From Hyphococcus formosus (lineage in GTDB: Bacteria; Pseudomonadota; Alphaproteobacteria; Caulobacterales; Parvularculaceae): a stretch of 64,000 nt of DNA. The position numbers and the translations under genes are program-made. Shown piece by piece: positions 33,714 through 41,654 of this stretch. The notes beneath the pieces were generated by a model that was not told the DNA's origin, ran no database searches, and worked only from the letters and a program-made list of their open reading frames with translations. The DNA lies in the NCBI RefSeq assembly GCF_046736345.1, contig NZ_CP157210.1, positions 3,100,001-3,164,000 of the forward strand, read 5' to 3'. Each line of letters starts with the position of its first letter. Within the stretch, counting starts at the first letter, position 1.

Positions 33714-35510
33714 TTAAAGCTGCGTCAGCTCCGGGGCCGATTTTTTCGGTCCGGCCCACGCCTGCTTGAACAATCGGTCCGCATATTTCGCGGCGTCTTT
33801 ATCGCCCTGTGCTCGATAGGTTTCCGCAAGGCCGTAAAGCACCCACGCATTGTTTGGCGATGCCGTAAGCGTTTCAAGGAACAATTGTTCAGCCCGTTCG
33901 GTCTGACCGTCCATCAAGACAAGCGCGGCAAGGGTTTGCTTCGACGGATAATACCAATAGGCCGGCTCCATATAGGGAAGGGCTTCTTGGAGCGCGGTCG
34001 CATTTTCCATTGCCTCAATCGCAGTCGCCAAATCGCCTTCTGCCAGCGACGCGCGGGCGGTGACGGTCAATTGCGCTATACGCATAATATCAAGAACCGG
34101 AACGCCGCCATCAGCAAGCGCTGAGAAATCTGCGTCGCTGATCAATGCGCTGATTGCCTCGGCCTCGGCGCGCGCGTTGTCGACGTCACCACGCTTTGCA
34201 TAGGCTTCACCGCGCGCATAATGCCACGCGCCTTTCAGGAAGGGCAGTGTATCGCCGGGATCCTCCGCAGACAGAATTTCATCGCTGTCCGAAAATTGAA
34301 CCATGGCGAAATAGGGCGCAGCTTTGATCGGTTGAATCCAGGGCGCGGCATCGGCCATATCGAGCGGCAGTTTGGCGTTCAGTTTCTCCGCCATAATCAT
34401 CGCCGCATCGCCATCGCCCGCCATTTGCGCCGCGGTGAGAGCAAAGTGAACATTGTGGGTGAAATACCCATATTCATAAATCCTGCTCGCATCATCGGTG
34501 CCAGCAAGATAGGTCTCATCGGCGGCCACTGCGTCGATATTATGATCGAGGGCCTGTTTAAACCGGCCAATGCGGAAATAGGTATGGGAGGGCATATGAA
34601 TTAAATGCCCGAGGCCTGGCGACAATGCGGCAAGACGGTCAGCATGGTCGGCTGCGCGATATGGGTTCTGCGACGCTTCCGTCATATGGATATAAAGGTG
34701 AATGGCCGCCGGATAATCCGGGTTCCGGGCAAGCACGGTTTCAATCAAAGAGATCGTACGCGCGGTTCGCCCCTTTGGTGTGCGGGCATCCGCTTCCCAG
34801 TAATCCCATGGCTGCGTATCCATATTGGCTTCGGCGGCGATACTCGCGACGAAATCATCATCGGGATATTTTATCGCAACCGCGTCCATGGCATCGGCAA
34901 AGGCGTTGTCTAGTTTTGCGCGATCATCAATTGGTTGCGCTTCATAGCGATAGCCGAGCGCATTAATCAGCTCACGCTCTTTTTCGTCAGCATTCGAGCG
35001 AAGCGCCAGCGCTTTGTTGATCGCTTCCCAAGCTGGCGCAACGGCATCGTCACCCATGGGCGCATTAATATTGGGGCCGAGCGCATAAGCCTCACCCCAA
35101 AAACACATGGCGCATTCAGGATCGATTTTCTGCGCCTGTTTAAACGCTTTAACCGCAGCGCCATGATTGAAGTTGAACATGTGCGCAAGACCTTGATTGA
35201 ACCATGCCTGCGCTTCTGGCTTGGAGGTTGTAACCGCGAATTGAATATGTCCGAGATTACTTTGCAGCATGTTTTCGGTGTCTGTAGCGTCGTCACTTTC
35301 CGCCGCGTATGCCGTTGCCGCCGATACAAAGAACGCGCGCCGCATGGCAAAGCCGTCGGTGCGTTCACCGCAAATCGATTTTGCAATCATCAGCGGGTGC
35401 AAGAAAGGAACTGCGTCTTCGTTCTGTTGCTGGCTGTTAATGGCCGTAATGCCGAAACCGCCGAGTACGAAACTGGCCGCAGCGGCGCTGAGTAGGAATC
35501 TGGCTTTCAT
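33714..35510 (-). CDS. Exported tetratricopeptide-repeat protein
   Basis: A 598-residue exported protein. ATG 35510 begins a signal peptide and is preceded by GGGGGAGATC, while the frame extends upstream without a better start. TPR-like helices are visible throughout: FNQGLAHMFNFNHGAAVKAF near residue 85, HYARGEAYAKRGDVDNARAEAEA and VLYGLAETYRAQGDKDAAKYA near the C-terminus. A CAMCFWGEAYALG stretch carries a CxxC pair. Such proteins are scaffold-like with unknown partners. It lies upstream of sorA on the same strand with 84 bp between them, so it may be co-transcribed. Confidence 0.8.
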   Translation of the reverse strand: MKARFLLSAAAASFVLGGFGITAINSQQQNEDAVPFLHPLMIAKSICGERTDGFAMRRAFFVSAATAYAAESDDATDTENMLQSNLGHIQFAVTTSKPEAQAWFNQGLAHMFNFNHGAAVKAFKQAQKIDPECAMCFWGEAYALGPNINAPMGDDAVAPAWEAINKALALRSNADEKERELINALGYRYEAQPIDDRAKLDNAFADAMDAVAIKYPDDDFVASIAAEANMDTQPWDYWEADARTPKGRTARTISLIETVLARNPDYPAAIHLYIHMTEASQNPYRAADHADRLAALSPGLGHLIHMPSHTYFRIGRFKQALDHNIDAVAADETYLAGTDDASRIYEYGYFTHNVHFALTAAQMAGDGDAAMIMAEKLNAKLPLDMADAAPWIQPIKAAPYFAMVQFSDSDEILSAEDPGDTLPFLKGAWHYARGEAYAKRGDVDNARAEAEAISALISDADFSALADGGVPVLDIMRIAQLTVTARASLAEGDLATAIEAMENATALQEALPYMEPAYWYYPSKQTLAALVLMDGQTERAEQLFLETLTASPNNAWVLYGLAETYRAQGDKDAAKYADRLFKQAWAGPKKSAPELTQL

Positions 35511-35696
35511 GACGATCTCCCCCATAAATCTTAAATCGGTCGCATGTGAATGCTGAAATACCCCAAGACGCGCGAAAGACATCGCGCAGAATATTCAACT
35601 TATACGAAAAACCGACTACACCAACCACGACCGCAAATTTTGCACACTTATGCCCAAGCGGTTATCTGCGCCGCTGAAATGTGATTTAACACAAAA

Positions 35697-37154
35697 ATGA
35701 CGGAAAAAAAAATCGGCAATGTTCACGAATATACGGTCTCTGAATTATCAGGGGCGGTAAAACGCACGATCGAAGATACCTTCGGGCTTGTTCGGGTGCG
35801 TGGCGAGCTGGGGCGGGTCACCCGCGCGGCATCGGGGCATATGTATCTCGATCTCAAGGATGAAAAATCTGTAATTTCGAGCGTCATGTGGAAGGGCATG
35901 GCCGCACGCCTGACGATCAAGCCTGAGCAGGGCATGGAAGTCATCGCCATGGGGCGCATGACCACGTTCCCTGGTCAGTCGCGTTATCAGTTGGTCATCG
36001 ACTCGCTTGAGCCCGCCGGGGTTGGGGCGCTGATGGCGCTTCTTGAAGAGCGCAAAAAGAAATTTGCCGCTGAAGGGCTTTTCGCCCCGGAGCGCAAACG
36101 CCCATTGCCATTCCTGCCAGAAGTGATTGGCGTTGTGACGTCACCCTCGGGGGCTGTGATCCGCGATATTCTGCACCGGCTGCGCGAGCGTTTTCCGCGT
36201 CACGTGGTTGTCTGGCCAACATTGGTGCAGGGCCGCGGGGCAGAGGAAAAAATCGCTGAAGCGATCAAGGGGTTCAATGCGCTCGGGCCCGATAGCACTG
36301 TTCCGCGCCCGGATGTTTTGATTGTCGCGCGGGGCGGTGGCTCGCTTGAAGACCTTTGGTGCTTTAATGAAGAAATTGTCGTTCGGACGGCGGCGGCCAG
36401 TGAAATACCGCTGATCTCTGCGGTGGGGCATGAAACCGATACGACCTTGATCGATTATGTCTCTGACCGGCGCGCGCCAACACCAACCGCTGCGGCAGAG
36501 TTTGCAGTGCCGGTTCGTTCGGAATTGTTGAGCGAAGTTTTGAATAAAGAACGACGCTTTGCCGGCGCGGCGACCAGAACGATCGAACAGCGCCGCACCG
36601 CGTTGATGTCTGCGGCGCGCGGTTTGGGCCGGCCCGAAGATATTCTTGGGGCCGCAACGCAGCGGCTTGACCGCGCCTCTGATGGGTTGCGTTCCGGACT
36701 TCGGGCGCGGCTTGATACTGCGCTGACCCAGGTGGCTCGCATTGGCGGGCGGCTCACGCCCAATCTTTTGGCGGCGGGTTTTGCCAAGCGTGAAAATATC
36801 ATCGGCCAATATTGGTCGCGTATTTCTGACCGAACAGACCGGGTCATCACCGACCGAAAATCACGCCTTGCCTCATCGGCCCGGGTATTGTCGGCTGTCT
36901 CATATCAAAACGTACTTGAACGTGGTTTTGCGCTGGTGCGCGGTGATGACGGGCAATTATTGCGCCGCGCGGCGGATAGTAAGTCCGTCACGGGCGGGCA
37001 AATTCAGTTCGTCGACGGGACCCGCGATTTCTTGTTTGACGGCACTTCGGTGCCATCGAAAAGCCCTAAAAAGTCTGTAAAATCAGGGGCAACCAAGACA
37101 GCAACAACCGAAAAACAGGCGAACAAGCCGAAACAACAAGGCTTATTTGACTAA
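35697..37154 (+). CDS. xseA: Exodeoxyribonuclease VII large subunit
   Basis: The 485-residue catalytic subunit of exonuclease VII, which degrades single-stranded DNA to short acid-soluble oligonucleotides. It has the N-terminal OB fold (VRVRGELGRVTRAASGHMYLDLKD, split here by family insertions), the catalytic core IGVVTSPSGAVIRDILHRL and PDVLIVARGGGSLEDLW, and the conserved SAVGHETDTTLIDYVSD segment. A long coiled coil and a Lys-rich tail follow. DUF2093 and an M23 peptidase follow in the usual alphaproteobacterial order. No good ribosome site is seen before the ATG. Confidence 0.97.
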   Translation: MTEKKIGNVHEYTVSELSGAVKRTIEDTFGLVRVRGELGRVTRAASGHMYLDLKDEKSVISSVMWKGMAARLTIKPEQGMEVIAMGRMTTFPGQSRYQLVIDSLEPAGVGALMALLEERKKKFAAEGLFAPERKRPLPFLPEVIGVVTSPSGAVIRDILHRLRERFPRHVVVWPTLVQGRGAEEKIAEAIKGFNALGPDSTVPRPDVLIVARGGGSLEDLWCFNEEIVVRTAAASEIPLISAVGHETDTTLIDYVSDRRAPTPTAAAEFAVPVRSELLSEVLNKERRFAGAATRTIEQRRTALMSAARGLGRPEDILGAATQRLDRASDGLRSGLRARLDTALTQVARIGGRLTPNLLAAGFAKRENIIGQYWSRISDRTDRVITDRKSRLASSARVLSAVSYQNVLERGFALVRGDDGQLLRRAADSKSVTGGQIQFVDGTRDFLFDGTSVPSKSPKKSVKSGATKTATTEKQANKPKQQGLFD

Positions 37155-37226
37155 AATCTCGCTTTGACTAGCGCCTTTTGGGCGCGATAATGATGCATAG
37201 AAACGACAAGAGGCATTTGGCACTTT

Positions 37227-37451
37227 ATGAATAGTTTTGAAACGCTCGGCAGCGGCGAAGAAGCCATCATCGAATATGACGATGGTGATTTTCATATTGT
37301 GAAACCGGGCTCTTATGTCGTTTGCGCCGTAACGAGCGCGAAAATTCCGCTCAAGGCATTGCGCTATTGGAGCGTCGACCTGCAAGAGCCTTATGTGGAT
37401 GCTGCGGCAGCGCTAAAAGGCATGAACGTAAAAGGGGGCGATGATGCGTAA
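37227..37451 (+). CDS. DUF2093 domain protein
   Basis: A 74-residue protein that matches DUF2093: IIEYDDGDFHIVKPGSYVVCA followed by IPLKALRYWSVDLQEPYVDA. Members are small beta-rich proteins restricted largely to alphaproteobacteria and found next to xseA; their function is not known. The M23 peptidase start overlaps its last 11 bases. Confidence 0.9.
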   Translation: MNSFETLGSGEEAIIEYDDGDFHIVKPGSYVVCAVTSAKIPLKALRYWSVDLQEPYVDAAAALKGMNVKGGDDA

Positions 37452-38484
37452 TCTGTCTTTCTTTCGCGCGGCAATGTGTGGGGCAAGCCTGCTCGCGGTA
37501 GGGCTAAGCGGCGCATTTGCACAAGACGCTAAGCATACGGATGATATTCCGACGAGCGACAATGCGCTTATTGAGGCCGGGAAAAAGGTCAAAAACCTGC
37601 AAAACGAAGGCGAAAAAATAGATCTCGCAAAGCGCGCAAAATTCACTGAGGCGATGAACGATGTCGCCGAACGTCAAAAAGTGTTCGCAGGGTCTCCCGA
37701 TCATTTTACAATTGAAGGGTCGTTCGCGCAGGGTGGATTGCTTTTCGGACAAACGGAGCGCGGCGCGAAAGTCACGCTCGATGGCGACAATGTATTGGTC
37801 GATAATGATGGCCGATTTCTGATAGGCTTTGGTCGCGACAGTGCATTGTCTGCGCTGCTCGTTGTGACATTGCCGGATGGAACGGTTGAACGCCGCGCAA
37901 TTGAAATCGAAGATCGTGAATTTCCGGTAGACCGGATCGACGGCATTGATCAGTCAAAAGTCTCCGGTTTCACCGAGGCGCAACTTGCGAAGATTGCCGT
38001 TGATAGAGAGAAAAAGAAGGCCGCAAGAAAGGAATCCCATGAGCTTGCCGATTGGCTGGCCGGATTCGACTGGCCGGTCACGGGCCGCATTAGTGGCGTT
38101 TTCGGCTCTCAACGCATTTTGAATGGTGAGCCGAAAAATCCGCATTCGGGCGTCGATGTCGCCGCGCCAACCGGCACCCCCATTCTCGCGCCGGCACCCG
38201 GCGTCGTCCGGCTTGCCGAGGACGATATGTATTTCGAGGGGGGGCTCGTGCTTTTGGATCACGGTCACTGGCTCGAATCGGCCTTCCTGCACATGTCGCG
38301 GATCGATGTTGAGCCGGGCCAAAGGGTTGAAAAAGGGGACGTAATCGGTGCTGTCGGTGCGACGGGCCGCGTAACGGGTCCGCATCTTCATTGGAGCCTG
38401 AAATGGGCAGGAATGCTCGTAGACCCGCAGCTCACCGTGGGGCCAATGCCGCTCAAAGAGCTGTCGAACAGCGCCGGCGAGTAG
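37441..38484 (+). CDS. Exported M23 family peptidase (LytM/DD-endopeptidase type)
   Basis: A 347-residue periplasmic protein. A signal peptide ends near residue 28 (SGAFAQ). Residues 60-180 form a beta-rich leader region, and the C-terminal M23 domain has the HSGVDVAA motif and GPHLHW, which give the zinc ligands (His, Asp, second His in HLH). These fit the active LytM set, so it may cut peptidoglycan cross-links. Two adjacent ATG codons (37441, 37444) are possible starts. Overlap with DUF2093 indicates coupling. Confidence 0.92.
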   Translation: MMRNLSFFRAAMCGASLLAVGLSGAFAQDAKHTDDIPTSDNALIEAGKKVKNLQNEGEKIDLAKRAKFTEAMNDVAERQKVFAGSPDHFTIEGSFAQGGLLFGQTERGAKVTLDGDNVLVDNDGRFLIGFGRDSALSALLVVTLPDGTVERRAIEIEDREFPVDRIDGIDQSKVSGFTEAQLAKIAVDREKKKAARKESHELADWLAGFDWPVTGRISGVFGSQRILNGEPKNPHSGVDVAAPTGTPILAPAPGVVRLAEDDMYFEGGLVLLDHGHWLESAFLHMSRIDVEPGQRVEKGDVIGAVGATGRVTGPHLHWSLKWAGMLVDPQLTVGPMPLKELSNSAGE

Positions 38485-38506
38485 GGCGATTCTTGTCAAT
38501 AATTTT

Positions 38507-38525
38507 GTAATTGACAATCATTATC
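38507..38525 (+). promoter_or_regulatory. Fur-box-like site overlapping a -35 element, upstream of bfd
   Basis: GTAATTGACAATCATTATC matches 15 of 19 positions of the classical Fur box. It contains TTGACA (38511-38516), a likely -35 element, so binding would block the promoter of bfd. Match counted by eye. Confidence 0.6.
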
Positions 38526-38584
38526 ATTTGCACCATCTTTAGCGACGGCCCAAACGGGGCTTTCTAACGAGATGGTTCGATCAC

Positions 38585-38779
38585 ATGTATGTGTGCATTT
38601 GTAATGCGTTGAGGGACAAGGAACTCGCTTCAGCGAGTAGCGATGCGCGGAATGTCGCCGAGGTTTTCCGGCGCTGCGGACGTCGCCCGAAATGCGGTAA
38701 GTGCCTGCCTGATGTTGCAAAATTGATCGAAGAGTCTCGAGAGCGCCAAAACGGCATTTGCAAACTCGCTGCTGAATAG
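38585..38779 (+). CDS. bfd: Bacterioferritin-associated ferredoxin
   Basis: A 64-residue 2Fe-2S protein that binds bacterioferritin and reduces its mineral core to release iron. The ligand pattern is C-x-C near the N-terminus and CxxC later (Cys4, Cys6, Cys37, Cys40), the same spacing as E. coli Bfd within one residue. The C-terminal tail is longer than usual. It lies upstream of bfr on the same strand, with 132 bp between, and has a Fur-box-like site in front. Iron-repressed expression is inferred. Confidence 0.93.
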   Translation: MYVCICNALRDKELASASSDARNVAEVFRRCGRRPKCGKCLPDVAKLIEESRERQNGICKLAAE

Positions 38780-38911
38780 GCGGTTCTACCGCCACGCTCC
38801 CTTTATTTGAAAATTTCTGCGCTATTGCTTCTCGCTTGCAAAGATATCGCTTTGTCTGCGGGAACAATTGAGTATTTTGCGTGTACTTAATTTAAAAGGA
38901 GAGTTGATTCC

Positions 38912-39388
38912 GTGAAAGGTGATCAGAAAGTAATCGAATATCTCAACAAGGCGTTGAGACTGGAACTGACAACGGTCAATCAATATTTCTTGCATGCGCG
39001 CATGTTCAAAAATTGGGGCTTTGAACGGCTCGCAAAAGTTGAATATGACGAATCAATCGATGAAATGAAGCATGCGGACAAATTGATTGAACGCATCCTG
39101 TTTCTCGAAGGTCTGCCGAATGTTCAGGACCTCGATAAAGTATATATCGGTGAGTCGGTTCGTGAGGCGCTGGAATGTGACTTGCGCGCAGAACAACGAG
39201 CACACCCGCTTTATAAAGAAGCGATTGGTTATTTCGAGACCGTGAAAGATTATGTCAGTCGCGAGATTTTGGTTGAGATCCTCGAATCTGAAGAAGAGCA
39301 TATTGACCATCTCGAAACGCAACTTGAGCTTATGGACCGTGTCGGCGAGCAGAATTACCTGCAGTCGCAAATGTCTGTCGGTGATTAA
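38912..39388 (+). CDS. bfr: Bacterioferritin
   Basis: A 158-residue ferritin-like protein that forms a 24-mer shell with heme and a di-iron ferroxidase site. The sequence aligns end-to-end with E. coli Bfr: heme ligand Met52 and the DEMKHAD stretch, ferroxidase ligands Glu18, Glu51, His54, Glu94, Glu127 and His130 are all present. The start is GTG with AAGGAG ten bases upstream. A Kazal lipoprotein gene begins two bases after its stop codon. Confidence 0.97.
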   Translation: MKGDQKVIEYLNKALRLELTTVNQYFLHARMFKNWGFERLAKVEYDESIDEMKHADKLIERILFLEGLPNVQDLDKVYIGESVREALECDLRAEQRAHPLYKEAIGYFETVKDYVSREILVEILESEEEHIDHLETQLELMDRVGEQNYLQSQMSVGD

Positions 39389-39390
39389 TC

Positions 39391-39723
39391 ATGCGCTTAT
39401 TGGCAATCATCGCCTTTGCCTGCCTCGGGCTTACTGCCTGTAAGACCGTCTCCGGTGGTGATGAAATCCCTGCGGCGGCGACTGGTGAAATGTGCGGTGG
39501 AATCGCGGCTATACCATGTGCAGATGAGAGCGATTTTTGCCGCTATGAAGTTGGCAGTTGCCGGTCGATTGCCGATGCCGCAGGTAAATGCACAAAGAAA
39601 CCGCAAATTTGTACGATGGAATATCGTCCGGTTTGCGGCTGTGACGGCAACACTTATCCCAATTCGTGCGCTGCTGCTAGCAACGGGACAAGTGTTGCGA
39701 GCGAAGGTGCCTGTACGGAATAG
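39391..39723 (+). CDS. Lipoprotein with a Kazal-type protease-inhibitor domain
   Basis: A 110-residue lipoprotein: signal peptide with lipobox LTAC (Cys17), a linker with several cysteines, and a C-terminal Kazal domain (CTMEYRPVCGCDGNTYPNSC, residues about 74-93), including the P-V-C-G-x-D-G-x-T-Y signature. Kazal domains inhibit serine proteases. It starts two bases after bfr with no separate promoter visible, so it is co-translated with an iron-storage gene for reasons that are not obvious. The neighbouring gene is convergent, with stop codons side by side. Confidence 0.88.
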   Translation: MRLLAIIAFACLGLTACKTVSGGDEIPAAATGEMCGGIAAIPCADESDFCRYEVGSCRSIADAAGKCTKKPQICTMEYRPVCGCDGNTYPNSCAAASNGTSVASEGACTE

Positions 39724-40659
39724 TCAGGTGCCTTTTGGCCAGCGCCGGTGGAACCACAGCCACTGGCCTGGCCGTTCTCGGATAAACTTTTCCAACGCTT
39801 CGTTCATCGATTTTGTCAAAGTGTAGATGTCATCATCAATCTTGCCAGTTTGATTGATTGGCAGCGGATCATGAAATTCAACTTTGAATCGTGCGCCTCC
39901 CAATCGGTCTATGCTTACCGGTACGAGCGGGATGTTATATTTTAGCGCCAAGCGTGCGGCAGCATTCAACGTCATGGCGGGCCGACCTAAAAAGGGTACG
40001 GAAATACCGCTATTTAGTTTCTGATCCGTGAGCATGAGCAATGATCGATTGTTGCTCAGCGTTTCTATGATGGCGCGATTACCGCGTTTTCCCTTCGGGA
40101 TTTGATGGCGGGTCATCACTTTCGCCCGGCGTTTGATTATGTACTCATCCGTTAGAGGATTGTTTGCGGCGCGGTAAACAAGGCTTTGGTCTATGCCAAG
40201 CGATTGAAACGCTGTCGGTAAGACTTCCCAATTTGCAAAATGCCCGGAAAAGAAGATGGCGTTGCCGCCATTGTCTGTAAGGGTTCGAAGCTTGTTCTCA
40301 TTAATGAGTTCAACCCGGCCATTTGCGAGATTGGGTTTTAGTTGTTCGAGATGGCTAAACTCCGCAGCAGTACGGCCAAGGTTTTCCCAGACGTCTTTTG
40401 TGGTCGCTTTAATTTTTTCTTCTGACCAATCCGGAAAAGATTTTCGTATATTATCTTCGGCGCGTCGCGACACCGGCCTTATGAGCGGGCCAACAATGCG
40501 TAGAAACTTACCGGATACGAATGATGCGGTATCGATGCCCAGGACTTTGAAAAAGCCAGTCAGCAGCAGTACAAAGCCAAGTTCGACCCTGTGGGTAAAG
40601 GTGACAGGGCGGTCCGTACGCCGTTGTGGCAGGGGAATCTCAAGGGGCGTTTCGTTCAT
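39724..40659 (-). CDS. Lipid A late acyltransferase, LpxL/HtrB family
   Basis: A 311-residue inner-membrane acyltransferase that adds a secondary acyl chain to Kdo2-lipid IVA. It has an N-terminal membrane segment (VLLLTGFFKVLGI) and the catalytic HX4E motif in FFSGHFANWEVLP (about residue 140). Downstream landmarks are a GKRGNRAIIETL loop and the C-terminal GQWLWFHRRW, typical of LpxL and LpxM. It starts two bases after the lpxK stop, in the same leftward run as waaA and the DUF374 gene. Whether it is LpxL or LpxM cannot be told from sequence alone. Confidence 0.92.
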   Translation of the reverse strand: MNETPLEIPLPQRRTDRPVTFTHRVELGFVLLLTGFFKVLGIDTASFVSGKFLRIVGPLIRPVSRRAEDNIRKSFPDWSEEKIKATTKDVWENLGRTAAEFSHLEQLKPNLANGRVELINENKLRTLTDNGGNAIFFSGHFANWEVLPTAFQSLGIDQSLVYRAANNPLTDEYIIKRRAKVMTRHQIPKGKRGNRAIIETLSNNRSLLMLTDQKLNSGISVPFLGRPAMTLNAAARLALKYNIPLVPVSIDRLGGARFKVEFHDPLPINQTGKIDDDIYTLTKSMNEALEKFIRERPGQWLWFHRRWPKGT

Positions 40660-40661
40660 TA

Positions 40662-41654
40662 TTACGTTGATGGCCGGTTGTCTGCGGTTGAGTGAATTAT
40701 AGACATTATTCTCTGTCTCAATCCATCTGGATCATCGAGGGCCATAGTGATTTTCAATGTCGCGACATCTTGTCGATATTCCGGCGGTAATCTGACAAAA
40801 TCCTTCTCGGTCGTCATAAGTTGGGCATCTAACGAAACCGCCTTGCGGCGCAGTATGTCCAATTCAGTTGGTGCGTATTGATGGTGATCGGGGAAGCCTA
40901 TTGCCTTTTCGACCGTAAATCCATTTTTCGCGAGAAGGTCGAAAAAACCCTGCGGACGACCAATGCCCGCAAAGGCGATCACTTTCATTGGCTCTATGGC
41001 CCCAACTGCTTCACGCCAAGCATAATGATCAGCAGGATGAGCAAGTTTGGCGTCGTCTATATTATCGCCAACACCCACAACAATATCCGCGCGCTGTCTG
41101 GCATCATTTAGGCTTTCGCGAAATGGTCCCGCCGGAAATAAATGTTCTTGGGAATTTGTGATTTCGTTGTTTACCAGAAGAATGGATACATCTTTATAGA
41201 TCGTTGGATTTTGAAAGCCGTCATCCATGATGATTGCTTGCGCGCCGTGTTTTGCCGCAAAGGCCGCGCCTGTTGGCCTATTGCGCGATACTATTGTTGG
41301 GCCCTTGGCGGCTAACAATAGCGCTTCATCACCGACTTCGTCCGCAGTGTGCTGATCTCGGTCGACCAAGAGTGGCCCATGTGCGGACCCACCATAGCCG
41401 CGGCTGAGAAAAAAAACCTCAATACCGTCCTCACGGAGGAGGTCATAAATACGAATGGCGAGCGGCGTTTTACCGACGCCGCCAACAGTCGCATTCCCAA
41501 TGCAAATAATCGGAATGGATGCGCGCTGCGTTTTCGTCATAGCGCAACGGAAGTGATGGCCTGCGCTATAAAGATAGGCGAGAGGTTTTAGCGTAGTTCG
41601 GACAGCCTTCGCGGCGATCGTATCACCATGCCAAAACCACGGCTCCTTCATCAT
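40662..41654 (-). CDS. lpxK: Tetraacyldisaccharide 4'-kinase
   Basis: A 330-residue membrane-associated kinase that phosphorylates the 4' position of the lipid A disaccharide precursor. The Walker A motif is GNATVGGVGKTP (about residues 54-65), followed by FFLSRGYGG and DEVGDEALLLA. The DDGFQNP segment and EKDFVRLP near the end are family signatures. Its start overlaps the waaA stop by four bases (ATGA). Confidence 0.96.
   Translation of the reverse strand: MMKEPWFWHGDTIAAKAVRTTLKPLAYLYSAGHHFRCAMTKTQRASIPIICIGNATVGGVGKTPLAIRIYDLLREDGIEVFFLSRGYGGSAHGPLLVDRDQHTADEVGDEALLLAAKGPTIVSRNRPTGAAFAAKHGAQAIIMDDGFQNPTIYKDVSILLVNNEITNSQEHLFPAGPFRESLNDARQRADIVVGVGDNIDDAKLAHPADHYAWREAVGAIEPMKVIAFAGIGRPQGFFDLLAKNGFTVEKAIGFPDHHQYAPTELDILRRKAVSLDAQLMTTEKDFVRLPPEYRQDVATLKITMALDDPDGLRQRIMSIIHSTADNRPST

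Noticed and set aside
32412..34124. A 570-codon rightward open frame opposite sorA and the TPR gene
   Set aside because: It has no ribosome site or family match and its composition is Arg/His-rich; it is antisense to two well-supported genes and open only by GC-skewed codon choice.
37171..37185. GCGCC/GGCGC mini-hairpin after xseA
   Set aside because: Five-base stem and no T tract; not enough for a terminator.
38496..38867. A leftward frame over the bfd gene
   Set aside because: It covers the Fur-box and bfd, both with positive evidence; cysteine ligands in bfd decide the strand.
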